Assembly: GCA_937922435.1 (NCBI GenBank)
Contig: CAKZVT010000009.1
Location: forward strand, 1 to 57,387
DNA: 57,387 bases
Direction: 5' to 3'
From: an uncultured Prevotella sp.
GTDB taxonomy: Bacteria > Bacteroidota > Bacteroidia > Bacteroidales > Bacteroidaceae
Shown: piece after piece, positions 14,953 through 23,144 of the stretch
Layout of the letters: the number at the start of each line of letters is the position of its first letter
Numbering within the stretch: the stretch's first letter is position 1
Position numbers and translations under genes: made by a program
Notes under the pieces: model-generated
Told to the model about the DNA's origin: nothing
The model's database searches: none
Seen by the model: the letters and a program-made list of their open reading frames with translations, nothing else

Positions 14953-15586
14953 AAGAAACAACGGCAAGGAAGGCCGCGGCCTGTGGTCGTCGATAGTGCG
15001 CGGCGTAGGCCGGATAAAGCAGTACGCAATCGCCGCCATCGTGGCGTTGGTCATCATCGCGTCGGCATATCTCGTCAGGCAATGCCGCGGCAACGCCATA
15101 ACGGCATACGTAAACGACACAATAAACATAACGCCAACGCAGGTGCTGGCGATGAAAGAAATAGGCGAATGGGAGTTCCTGTCCGTCGAGGACGAGGAAA
15201 TGGTTGACACCGTAAGGCGCAGACTCTTCGGCACGGACGAGCTAATACGCATATACAAGGGCACACTGCGCTTCGGCATTGACCTTTCTGAAACACGCGC
15301 CGACTGGGTAACGGTAAGCAGAGACACGCTGCGCGCGGTGCTGCCACGGGTGAAGCTGCTCGACGAAGACTTCATCGACGAGGCCGCTACGCAAGCGTTC
15401 TTCGAATCGGGCACATGGAACGACAAGGCACGCAGCGACCTCTACCACCGCGCCAAGGCAAGGATGAAGGCGCGATGCCTTACCAAAGAGAATATCGCAA
15501 GCGCCGAAGACAACGCCCTGAAACAGTTTTTCCAGATGTTCAAGGCCATGGGCTTCAAGACAGTAGAAGTGAGGTTTGAACGCTGA
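14942..15586 (+). CDS. DUF4230 membrane-anchored protein
   Basis: A 214-residue paralogue of the preceding gene. Instead of a lipobox it has an N-terminal transmembrane anchor (IKQYAIAAIVALVIIASAYLV, ~residues 25-45) with a basic cytoplasmic lead. The domain contains WEFLSVEDEEMVDTVRRRLFGTDELIRIYKGTLRFGIDLSE and ends KQFFQMFKAMGFKTVEVRFER. ATG 14942 lies inside the stop region of the upstream gene (11-base overlap) and is preferred to a TTG at 14921. One lipoprotein plus one inner-membrane copy suggests a complex or a two-sided arrangement; this is inference. Confidence 0.85.
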   Translation: MANKRNNGKEGRGLWSSIVRGVGRIKQYAIAAIVALVIIASAYLVRQCRGNAITAYVNDTINITPTQVLAMKEIGEWEFLSVEDEEMVDTVRRRLFGTDELIRIYKGTLRFGIDLSETRADWVTVSRDTLRAVLPRVKLLDEDFIDEAATQAFFESGTWNDKARSDLYHRAKARMKARCLTKENIASAEDNALKQFFQMFKAMGFKTVEVRFER

Positions 15587-15597
15587 AAACACCAAGC

Positions 15598-15770
15598 ACC
15601 CACCCCAACCCTCCCAAAGGGAGGGAGCTTAGTATGACTTTTCGGATTACAATTAAGACAAAAGCCACGAACGCACAGCATATATTACGTTCGTGGCTTC
15701 CATTTTTTATACAGGCTTTTTATAAACGATGCAAATCAAACTCCCTCCTTTTGGGAGGGTTGTGGTGGGT
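15598..15770. repeat. CCCACCCC fold-back cassette
   Basis: Arms 15598-15630 and 15738-15770 are inverted copies of ACCCACCCCAACCCTCCC-like sequence with a few mismatches. The loop contains an independent terminator hairpin (15664-15697). Confidence 0.75.
15664..15707 (+). terminator. Terminator after the DUF4230 pair
   Basis: GCCACGAACG (15664-15673) pairs with CGTTCGTGGC (15688-15697), followed by TTCCATTTTTT. Confidence 0.75.
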
Positions 15771-15779
15771 ATTTAGTGC

Positions 15780-16478
15780 TTAATTAAACATACAGAACAC
15801 TCCAGCCCCTATGAAAAGCACTCCCACAGCCACACCGAGCCAACGCTGAACTATGTGCATCCTGCGCCTTAAAGCGTCTGTACCGCCCAGACCATAAGCC
15901 ACGACCCACGCCAGCAGCACGGCCGGGAGCGACGTGGCTACGGCGAACACTACCGGCAAGAGCCAGCCCGAAGGCGACTGTGCCGCAAGCGGCATCAACA
16001 TGCCGAAATATACTATGGCACTCTCCGGACAGAAAGAAAGGGCGAGAAGCACGCCCAGCAGCAAGCTGCCCCACACTCCGCCGAAGCGGCGGCCGCGACC
16101 GGGCACCGTAGGGCAATGCTCGTGGCGGTGCAGGAAACGGTCGAGAATGAAATACAGTCCGATTAATATCAGTACGGGCGCGAGCAACCTTTCGCCCCAC
16201 TCGCCGAACCAACGGCCTATGGCATCGACGCCTCCGCTGCCGCGGAGTACGCCAAGCAGCACGACACCGAGCAGCGAATAAGCCAGCAGGCGGCCAAAAG
16301 TGTAAGCAAGACCTTTGACAAACACACTGCGCGGACGGTGCGCATCCTTGGCTATATAGCCCATTGCAGCTATATTGGCAGCCAACGGACACGGGTGCAA
16401 AGCCACGATTAGACCGAGCAAGAAGGCTGTGATTACAGGGAAACCGTTGTTTTCCAGTATATTCTGAACAAGCTCCAT
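15780..16478 (-). CDS. CcdA/ArsG-like membrane permease
   Basis: A 232-residue protein with about six membrane helices in two similar halves, each opened by a conserved cysteine/proline motif: VALHPCPLAANIAAMGY (~residues 27-43) and LALSFCPESAIVYFGM (~146-161). This is the pattern of the DsbD/CcdA-like and TauE-like superfamily; the HPCPLAANIAAM motif resembles proteins annotated as ArsG-type aromatic arsenical efflux permeases. No thioredoxin-like or arsenic genes are adjacent, so the substrate is open: thiol redox transfer or small-molecule efflux. A -7 box TACCTTTG lies at plus 16501-16508. Confidence 0.7.
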   Translation of the reverse strand: MELVQNILENNGFPVITAFLLGLIVALHPCPLAANIAAMGYIAKDAHRPRSVFVKGLAYTFGRLLAYSLLGVVLLGVLRGSGGVDAIGRWFGEWGERLLAPVLILIGLYFILDRFLHRHEHCPTVPGRGRRFGGVWGSLLLGVLLALSFCPESAIVYFGMLMPLAAQSPSGWLLPVVFAVATSLPAVLLAWVVAYGLGGTDALRRRMHIVQRWLGVAVGVLFIGAGVFCMFN

Positions 16479-16605
16479 TCTACCTTAAAAACATTTTATG
16501 CAAAGGTAACGCAAATACGGCAAAACGTCAACAACACGACTTTTATTTAAGAAAACTTTACATTTCATACCGTCATAAAAATGCGGCGGCCAGACAACTT
16601 TACAC

Positions 16606-16730
16606 ACATTCGCAACCGCTTGACTGTCAACAAGTTAGCAACACGCCGCTTTTCACGGTGCAAAAGACCGTATTTCGCGTGCCAAAAGACGGTCTTTCGG
16701 AAGACGAAAGACGGCCTTTGACAACGCCAA
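16606..16730. repeat. AAAAGGC-type hairpin repeat
   Basis: TCAACAAGTTAGCAA (16627-16641) is identical to 25250-25264 and precedes CGCCGCTTTTCACGGTGCAAAAG and AAAGACGGTCTTTCG-GAAGA-CGAAAGACGGCCTTT in the same order. Thus the family has a conserved lead segment plus variable hairpins. Confidence 0.65.
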
Positions 16731-16831
16731 AAGCCACAACATTGAAAACCTGAGGCCGCAAGGCGCACGGCGGCGCGCTGCACGGCGGCGCGGCACCAAC
16801 AAGCAAACCTGATTAATAAAGATGTAAAAAA

Positions 16832-16863
16832 TTTGGCTCGTAACGATAAAACGATTAAATTTG
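16832..16863 (+). promoter_or_regulatory. cysE promoter
   Basis: TTTG (16832-16835), 20-base spacer, TAAATTTG (16856-16863); ATG follows 25 bases later. Confidence 0.6.
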
Positions 16864-16887
16864 CACACAATATTGACACACCACAGA

Positions 16888-17793
16888 ATGAGTACCGGCA
16901 ACTTGACGCAAATCCTCACACAGACAATAGAGAAGTTGTCTCGGCGCGAGTCGTTGAAAGAGCTGTTCCACCAGCACCGCGACAGCGACCCTCTACCTTC
17001 GGCAAAAGCACTTGAAGAGATTATCGGGCTGGCGCGCTCGATACTGTTTCCAGGTTTTTACGGCAAGTCAACGGTAAGCATCCAAACACTGAAATACCAT
17101 ATAGGAGTCAACGTCGAGCGTATGCACAAGCTGCTGACCGACCAAATCCTGGCCGGCCTCTGCTTCATGGACACCGAGCACACGGCGGCTGACTGCATAC
17201 CGCTGTACCGGCGGCCGCAGGCCGAAGAACTTGCAACCAAGTTCATTGAGCGCCTGCCGGAAATACGCGCCGTGCTGGCGACCGACGTAGACGCGGCCTA
17301 CAACGGCGACCCGGCGGCCGAGAGCAAGGCCGAAATAATATCGTGCTACCCCGTAATAAAGGCTCTCGTAAACTACCGCCTGGCACACGAGCTGGTAAAG
17401 CTCGGCGTGCCGCTAATACCCCGCATCATAACTGAAATGGCCCACTCGGAGACCGGCATCGACATACACCCGGCTGCCGAAATAGGCCACCACTTCACCA
17501 TAGACCACGGCACGGGCGTAGTAATAGGCGCGACGTGCATAATAGGCGACAACGTCAAGCTGTACCAAGGCGTCACGCTCGGCGCAAAGAGCTTTCCGCT
17601 CGACGCCGACGGCAACCCTATCAAGGGCATACCGCGCCACCCCATACTCGAAGACAACGTAATAGTCTACTCCAACGCCACCATCCTCGGCCGCATAACC
17701 ATCGGCAAGGGGTGCGTCGTAGGGGCCAACATCTGGGTGACAGAAGACATGGAACCGATGTCGAAAAAGGTAAAAAAAGGAGGGAAGGAATAA
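16888..17793 (+). CDS. cysE: Serine O-acetyltransferase
   Basis: A 301-residue acetyltransferase making O-acetylserine from serine and acetyl-CoA, the first committed step of cysteine synthesis in the cytoplasm. An N-terminal helical domain (~1-180) precedes the left-handed beta-helix with hexapeptide repeats: IHPAAEIGHHFTIDHGTGVVIG, with catalytic His ~207 in DHGTG, ATCIIGDNVKLYQGVTLGAKS and NATILGRITIGKGCVVGANIWV. The longer ~180-residue N-terminal part is typical of the Bacteroidetes/plant-like form. ATG 16888 was chosen over 16861, which would start on the promoter's heels. The last codons (KKGGKE) lie inside a fold-back arm. Confidence 0.92.
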   Translation: MSTGNLTQILTQTIEKLSRRESLKELFHQHRDSDPLPSAKALEEIIGLARSILFPGFYGKSTVSIQTLKYHIGVNVERMHKLLTDQILAGLCFMDTEHTAADCIPLYRRPQAEELATKFIERLPEIRAVLATDVDAAYNGDPAAESKAEIISCYPVIKALVNYRLAHELVKLGVPLIPRIITEMAHSETGIDIHPAAEIGHHFTIDHGTGVVIGATCIIGDNVKLYQGVTLGAKSFPLDADGNPIKGIPRHPILEDNVIVYSNATILGRITIGKGCVVGANIWVTEDMEPMSKKVKKGGKE

Positions 17794-17937
17794 GGAGGGA
17801 AGGAGTAGAGACGCAAAATATTGCGTCTCAGTAGAAATGCCACATGGCGCATATAAAATGCGTATGGCGTTTCATTACGTTCAGCCCGGAAGGCAAGGCA
17901 TATGTACTTACTCCTTCCCTCCTTACTCCTTCTCTCC
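17779..17937. repeat. Fold-back cassette, GGAGGGAAGGA word, overlapping cysE end
   Basis: Arms 17779-17807 and 17909-17937 are complementary over 29 bases with two mismatches. The left arm is a tandem GGAGGGAAGGAxTAA word that includes the cysE stop (17791-17793). The loop has its own perfect hairpin GAGACGCAA-N4-TTGCGTCTC. Confidence 0.8.
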
Positions 17938-17965
17938 TAAAAAACGAACAATCATAAACAAAATA

Positions 17966-19495
17966 ATGGAACAAGAATTTGAACTCATCGCCAAGACGTT
18001 CATGGGATTAGAGCCGGTCTTGGCAAAAGAGCTTACGCAACTGGGAGCAAACAATGTGCAGATAGGACGCCGCATGGTGTCATTCACCGGCGACAAGGAA
18101 ATGATGTACCGCGCCAACTTCAGCCTGCACACGGCAATAAGGGTAATCAAGCCCATAAAACACTTCAAGGCGCAGTCGGCCGACGACGTGTATGAGGAGG
18201 TTAAGAAAATAGACTGGAGCCAGTACCTCGACCTGAAAAAGAGCTTCGCCGTCGACTCGGTGGTGTTCTCCGACGAGTTCCGCCACTCCAAGTTCGTGTC
18301 CTACAAGGTGAAAGACGCCATCGTAGACCAGTTCCGCGAGAAGACCGGGCAGCGCCCCAACATCTCCGTGGCCAACCCCGACATACGCCTTAACATGCAC
18401 ATAGCCGAAGACCGCTGCACGCTCTCGCTCGACTCGAGCGGCGAAAGCCTGCACCGCCGCGGCTACAGGCAGGAGTCCGTCGAGGCTCCGCTCAACGAAG
18501 TGCTCGCCGCTGGCATGATTCTCATGACGGGATGGCAGGGCGACACCGACTTCATCGACCCGATGTGCGGCTCGGGCACGCTGCTCATCGAGGCCGCGCT
18601 CATAGCACGCAACATGGCTCCCGGCGTGTTCCGCAAGAGCTATGCGTTCGAGAAATGGCCCGACTTCGACGCCGACCTCTTCGACCGCATATACAACGAC
18701 GACTCGCAGGAGCGCGAGTTCAACCACCACATATACGGCTACGACATCGACCCGAAGGCCGTACAGACGGCCAACCTCAACGTGCGTGCCGCCGGACTGA
18801 CCAAGGACATCAGCGTGGGAATGGCCGACTTCAAGGACTTCAAGCAGCCAAAGGACAAGGCCATCATGGTAACCAATCCGCCCTACGGCGAACGCATATC
18901 CACCCCCGACCTGCTCGGTACGTACCGCATGATTGGCGAAACGCTCAAGCATCAGTTCAGAGACAACGACGCATGGGTGTTGAGCTACCGCGAAGAATGC
19001 TTCGACCAAATCGGCCTGAAGCCGTCAATCAAAATCCCGGTGTACAACGGTTCGCTTGAATGCGAGTTCCGCAAGTACCAGATTTTCGAAGGAAGGCTAA
19101 GCGATTTCCGCGGCGCAGGCAACATTCTCAAGACCGAAGAGGAGAAAAAAGCAATGGCCGAGAAGCACCGCTTCAAGGAAAACCGCGAGTTCAAGAAGCG
19201 CCTTGAAGAGCACGAGGAAAACGAAGACGGCGACATTCGCACGTTCAAGTTCCATAAGTTTGATGCCGGCGGCTTCGGTTCTCGTGACCGCGAACGCCGC
19301 CGTGACGACCGCGACAGGCGCGACTTCGGGCGTGACCGCCGTGGGTTCGGCGACCGTGGCGGACGTGATTCTGGCCGTGGCAGACGCGACTTCGACGACC
19401 GCGGAGGACGCGGCGACCGTCGTGGAGGGCGCGATTTCAAAGGCAACTGGGACAGAAAAGACTACGGAAAGAAAGGAAGGCGCTATGACGACTAA
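17966..19495 (+). CDS. THUMP-domain rRNA (guanine-N2) methyltransferase
   Basis: A 509-residue SAM-dependent methyltransferase of the RlmL/YpsC type that modifies 23S rRNA. Ferredoxin-like plus THUMP domain ~residues 1-160 (EFELIAKTFMGLEPVLAKELTQLG), Rossmann domain with motif I DFIDPMCGSGTLLIEAALIARN (~192-213) and catalytic NPPYGERI (~309). E. coli RlmK is not fused. A 72-residue tail from ~residue 437 is almost only Arg, Asp, Gly and Phe in RGG/RRDFxDRGG repeats, an RNA-binding-like disordered tail not part of the core enzyme. ATG 17966 begins the conserved N-terminus. The stop overlaps the next gene by 11 bases. Confidence 0.88.
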   Translation: MEQEFELIAKTFMGLEPVLAKELTQLGANNVQIGRRMVSFTGDKEMMYRANFSLHTAIRVIKPIKHFKAQSADDVYEEVKKIDWSQYLDLKKSFAVDSVVFSDEFRHSKFVSYKVKDAIVDQFREKTGQRPNISVANPDIRLNMHIAEDRCTLSLDSSGESLHRRGYRQESVEAPLNEVLAAGMILMTGWQGDTDFIDPMCGSGTLLIEAALIARNMAPGVFRKSYAFEKWPDFDADLFDRIYNDDSQEREFNHHIYGYDIDPKAVQTANLNVRAAGLTKDISVGMADFKDFKQPKDKAIMVTNPPYGERISTPDLLGTYRMIGETLKHQFRDNDAWVLSYREECFDQIGLKPSIKIPVYNGSLECEFRKYQIFEGRLSDFRGAGNILKTEEEKKAMAEKHRFKENREFKKRLEEHEENEDGDIRTFKFHKFDAGGFGSRDRERRRDDRDRRDFGRDRRGFGDRGGRDSGRGRRDFDDRGGRGDRRGGRDFKGNWDRKDYGKKGRRYDD

Positions 19496-21698
19496 GCCAA
19501 ACAACAGTTTCCACATCAACGCCAGGCTATGCGCCGTGGCGTTGCTCGCAATGTTCACTATCATGACAGGCTACGCACAACAACGCGAATTTACGCTTGA
19601 AGACCTTAACTTCGGCGGCAAAAACTACCACAACATGGTGCCCAAGAACAGGTACTTGACGTGGTGGGGCGACCAGCTCGTGCGCCTTGACGTGGAGGAA
19701 TGCTACACCGTAGACAAGAAAACGGGCAAGGAAAAGCCCTTGTTCACGCTCGACGACATCAACAAATGGGCAGGAACAACAGCTGACAGCGCAAAAATAT
19801 ACCACCTGTTGTACGCATCCTTCCCCTACCCCGACAAACCTCTGGTGCTCATTGAGCGTAAAAACGAACGTCTGCTAATTGATTTCAAGGCAAAGAAAAA
19901 CGTCTGGCGGCAAAGCACCGAAGGAGAGACGCACGCCGACTGGAACGCCCGTTCGCGTGCCGTCGCATTTGTTAAGGACGACAACCTCTATGTAACCGAC
20001 GCCGAAGGAAAGACGCGCCAGCTGACAACCGACGGCAGCCACGACATCGTTTACGGACAAAGCGTACACCGCGACGAGTTCGGTATATATAAAGGTACGT
20101 TCTGGAGCAACGACGGACAGAAGCTCGCCTTTTACCGGATGGACCAAAGTATGGTGACTGACTATCCCCTCGTAAACATCGACACGCGCGTAGCGACGGA
20201 AATACCGACCAAATATCCGATGGCCGGTGAGACCAGCCACAAGGTCACTGTGGGCGTTTACGACTTGAAAACAGACAAGACCGTCTACCTGAAAGCAGGC
20301 GACCCGACCGACCGTTACTTTACAAACATAGCCTGGAGTCCGGCTGACGAGGCGGTCTACATGTTCGAGCTCAACCGCGACCAGACCGACATGGAGCTGG
20401 TGAAATACGACGCTTCCACGGGCGAAAAGCTGTCTACCTTATATAAAGAGCACCACGACAAGTACGTGCATCCAATGAATCCAATCACTTTCTTGCCGTG
20501 GGATGCCGACAGGTTCATACTGCAAAGCGAGAAAGACGGCTACAACCACCTGTACCTGTTCAACACAAAGGGCGAGCAGTTGAAGCAAATCACGAGCGGC
20601 AAATGGGTCGTGCTGGACCTTATCGGGTTTGACTTGAAGGCAAAAACAGCCATTATTTTGTCAACCGAAAGCAGCCCCATCCAGAACAACATCTACAAAG
20701 TTAACATCCAAACAGGCGAGCGCACCCTGCTCGACAACGGCCGAGGATGCCATGCCAACACGTATGACGCAGGCGGACACCGCGCCCCCATGCTCTCATC
20801 TTCAGGCCGTTACGCCTTCGACAGCTACTCGGAGCCTGACGTTCCGCGCAACATCGACATCATCGATGTTGACAAGGTGAAGCGTATCAGCTACTTCAAG
20901 GCCGACAATCCGTGGAATGGTTACAACGTGCCTGAATACTCATGCGGCACCATCAAGGCGGCAGATGGGGTGACAGACCTGTACTACCGCATGGTGAAAC
21001 CCGTAAACTTCGACCCCGAAAAGAAATATCCCACCGTGGTTTACGTGTACGGCGGCCCTGGAGTTCGCAACGTAGAGGCACGCTGGCACTACGCAAGCCG
21101 CAGCTGGGAGACGTACATGGCGCAGAAAGGCTACCTGCTCTTCATCCTCGACAACCGCGGTTCGAGCGACCGTGGGCGCGACTTCGAGCAAGCAACGTTC
21201 CGCCATCTCGGTGTGGAAGAGATGAAAGACCAGCTCAAAGGGGTGGAATACCTGAAGAGCTTGGCCTACGTCGACACAACGAGAATGGGTGTACACGGCT
21301 GGAGTTTCGGCGGTTTCATGACAACATCGCTCATGACTACCTATCCCGAGGTATTCAAAGTAGGTGTTGCCGGAGGCCCTGTGATTGACTGGAAATGGTA
21401 CGAAGTGATGTACGGAGAACGTTACATGGACACGCCGCAGGCCAATCCGGAGGGCTACGCGGAGACAAGCCTTATCAACAAAGCAAAGAACCTGAAGGGC
21501 AAACTGCAAATAATCATCGGCACGGACGACCCCACCGTAGTGCCGCAACACGCCCTGTCGTTCATCAAGAAGTGCAACGAAGTAGGCACACAGCCCGACT
21601 TCTACGTATATCCAGGCGAGGGACACAACATGATGGGACACCAGAGCGTACACCTGCACGAAAGGATTACGCAGTATTTCGAGGACTATTTGAAATAA
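19485..21698 (+). CDS. Dipeptidyl peptidase IV (S9 serine protease)
   Basis: A 737-residue secreted prolyl dipeptidyl peptidase that removes X-Pro dipeptides. Signal peptide LCAVALLAMFTIMTGYAQQ, beta-propeller ~60-480 and alpha/beta-hydrolase domain from ~490: nucleophile Ser ~607 in HGWSFGGF, Asp ~680 in GTDDPTV, His ~714 in GEGHNM. The substrate-binding Glu pair is probably in the propeller (not assigned). Start ATG 19485 overlaps the methyltransferase stop (11 bases) and gives the correct signal peptide; an in-frame extension upstream only reads the methyltransferase tail in another frame. Periplasmic, used in peptide utilisation. Confidence 0.92.
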   Translation: MTTKPNNSFHINARLCAVALLAMFTIMTGYAQQREFTLEDLNFGGKNYHNMVPKNRYLTWWGDQLVRLDVEECYTVDKKTGKEKPLFTLDDINKWAGTTADSAKIYHLLYASFPYPDKPLVLIERKNERLLIDFKAKKNVWRQSTEGETHADWNARSRAVAFVKDDNLYVTDAEGKTRQLTTDGSHDIVYGQSVHRDEFGIYKGTFWSNDGQKLAFYRMDQSMVTDYPLVNIDTRVATEIPTKYPMAGETSHKVTVGVYDLKTDKTVYLKAGDPTDRYFTNIAWSPADEAVYMFELNRDQTDMELVKYDASTGEKLSTLYKEHHDKYVHPMNPITFLPWDADRFILQSEKDGYNHLYLFNTKGEQLKQITSGKWVVLDLIGFDLKAKTAIILSTESSPIQNNIYKVNIQTGERTLLDNGRGCHANTYDAGGHRAPMLSSSGRYAFDSYSEPDVPRNIDIIDVDKVKRISYFKADNPWNGYNVPEYSCGTIKAADGVTDLYYRMVKPVNFDPEKKYPTVVYVYGGPGVRNVEARWHYASRSWETYMAQKGYLLFILDNRGSSDRGRDFEQATFRHLGVEEMKDQLKGVEYLKSLAYVDTTRMGVHGWSFGGFMTTSLMTTYPEVFKVGVAGGPVIDWKWYEVMYGERYMDTPQANPEGYAETSLINKAKNLKGKLQIIIGTDDPTVVPQHALSFIKKCNEVGTQPDFYVYPGEGHNMMGHQSVHLHERITQYFEDYLK

Positions 21699-21711
21699 AA
21701 TAAACAACAAA

Positions 21712-21745
21712 CACCTACCCCTACCCTTCCCAAGGGAGGGAGCTT
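21712..21745. repeat. Solo CCCACCCC arm
   Basis: CACCTACCCCTACCCTTCCCAAGGG-type arm without a partner, 17 bases before the purD start. It shows that arms occur singly as well as in pairs. Confidence 0.6.
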
Positions 21746-21761
21746 AAATACATATCAGACT

Positions 21762-23030
21762 ATGAAAATATTACTATTAGGCAGCGGAGGACGCGAGCAC
21801 GCCTTGGCATGGAAGATTGCACAAAGCCCGAAAGTTGACAAACTGTACATAGCTCCGGGCAACGCCGGAACAGCTAATGCTGGCGAGAACGTAGACATAA
21901 AGGCTGACGACTTCGAGCGTCTGAAGGACTTTGCCGTAGCAAACGGCATCGACATGGTTGTCGTTGGGCCGGAAGACCCGCTGGTAAAAGGCATATACGA
22001 CGACTTCAAAAGCGACAAGCGGACGGCCGGCATACCTGTAATCGGCCCGTCAAAGGCAGGCGCACAGCTTGAAGGCTCAAAGGACTTTGCCAAGGGTTTC
22101 ATGCAAAGGCACAACATCCCGACGGCAAGATACAAGACATTCAACGGCACAACGCTCGACGAAGGACTGCGTTTCCTTGAAACATTACAGCCCCCTTACG
22201 TGCTGAAGGCCGACGGCCTGTGCGCAGGAAAGGGCGTGCTCATAGTGCCGACGCTCGACGAAGCAAGGAAGGAGCTGCGCGAGATGCTCGGTGGAATGTT
22301 CGGCAACGCATCGGCAAACGTAGTCATCGAAGAGTTTTTGAGCGGCATCGAGTGCTCCGTATTCGTGCTTACTGACGGCAAGAACTACAAAATCCTGCCC
22401 GAAGCAAAGGACTACAAGCGCATCGGCGAGGGTGATACCGGCCTCAACACGGGCGGCATGGGCAGTGTGACTCCTGTTCCGTTCGCCACGAAAGAGTGGA
22501 TGCAGAAAGTGGAAGACCGCATCATCCGCCCCACGGTAGAGGGTCTTGCAGAGGAAGGATTAGACTACAAGGGCTTCATATTCTTCGGCCTCATCAATGT
22601 AAACGGCGACCCGATGGTCATCGAATACAACTGCCGGATGGGCGACCCGGAAACGGAGAGCGTAATGCTCCGCCTAAAAAGCGACATCGTTGACCTCTTC
22701 GAAGGCGTGGCCGAGGGCAATCTCGACCAAAGAAATATCGAATTCGACCCGCGCGCGGCGGTCTGCGTGATGCTCGTAAGCGGCGGTTATCCCGAGAAAT
22801 ACGCCAAAGGCTACCCCATAACCGGCATCGGCGACGTTGAGGGAAGCATCGTGTTCCACTCCGGCACGGCCATGAAAGACGGCCAGGTAGTCACCGCCGG
22901 AGGCCGCGTCATCGCCGTAAGCTCTTACGGCAAGGACAAGGAGGAAGCCTTGGCAAAGTCGTTCAAGGAAGCGCAGAAAATCAAATTCACCGACAAATAC
23001 TTCCGTAGCGACATAGGGAAAGACCTTTGA
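21762..23030 (+). CDS. purD: Phosphoribosylamine-glycine ligase
   Basis: A 422-residue ATP-grasp enzyme of purine synthesis, joining glycine to phosphoribosylamine with ATP. Start MKILLLGSGGREHALAWKIAQSPKVDKLYIAPGNAGT is the N-terminal GAR-synthetase domain; PYVLKADGLCAGKGVLIV and the ATP-grasp core follow, with metal-binding MVIEYNCRMGDPETE (Glu/Asn pair, ~residues 286-300) and the C-terminal domain ending FTDKYFRSDIGKDL. Length is normal. A solo repeat arm separates it from the peptidase gene, so it may be read through. Confidence 0.95.
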   Translation: MKILLLGSGGREHALAWKIAQSPKVDKLYIAPGNAGTANAGENVDIKADDFERLKDFAVANGIDMVVVGPEDPLVKGIYDDFKSDKRTAGIPVIGPSKAGAQLEGSKDFAKGFMQRHNIPTARYKTFNGTTLDEGLRFLETLQPPYVLKADGLCAGKGVLIVPTLDEARKELREMLGGMFGNASANVVIEEFLSGIECSVFVLTDGKNYKILPEAKDYKRIGEGDTGLNTGGMGSVTPVPFATKEWMQKVEDRIIRPTVEGLAEEGLDYKGFIFFGLINVNGDPMVIEYNCRMGDPETESVMLRLKSDIVDLFEGVAEGNLDQRNIEFDPRAAVCVMLVSGGYPEKYAKGYPITGIGDVEGSIVFHSGTAMKDGQVVTAGGRVIAVSSYGKDKEEALAKSFKEAQKIKFTDKYFRSDIGKDL

Positions 23031-23137
23031 CAATTCATAATTCATAATGCATAATTCATAATTGGGCTGCGCATAACACATGATAGCGACATCACCCAAT
23101 CATGAATTATGCATTATGAATTATGAATTATGAATTG
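23031..23137. repeat. Fold-back cassette, AATTCATAATG word
   Basis: Left arm 23031-23066 (CAATTCATAATTCATAATGC...) and right arm 23095-23137 are complementary with one mismatch; the right arm has one extra copy of the ATGAATT unit. Left arm begins the base after the purD stop; right arm ends eight bases before the next start. Confidence 0.85.
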
Positions 23138-23144
23138 AAAAAAA

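Larger units (their letters stand above)
16479..16887. other. 409-base gap: two promoters and hairpin repeats
   Basis: Holds the -7 box of the permease gene (16501-16508, minus), a repeat of the AAAAGGC hairpin family (about 16606-16730) and the cysE promoter (16832-16863, plus). No gene seen. Confidence 0.6.

Noticed and set aside
18080..19009. 309-codon minus-strand frame opposite the rRNA methyltransferase
   Set aside because: Valine/histidine-rich antisense shadow of a well-supported gene in GC-rich codons.
19203..19484. In-frame N-terminal extension of the dipeptidyl peptidase
   Set aside because: It is the RGG-tail coding region of the upstream gene read in another frame, low complexity, and the signal peptide begins at 19485.
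20940..21710. 256-codon minus-strand frame opposite dipeptidyl peptidase IV
   Set aside because: Antisense shadow of the catalytic domain.
23121..23144. ATG starts in the fold-back arm for the membrane protein gene
   Set aside because: ATG codons in the right arm are not in the frame of the protein; GTG 23145 is the first in-frame start.
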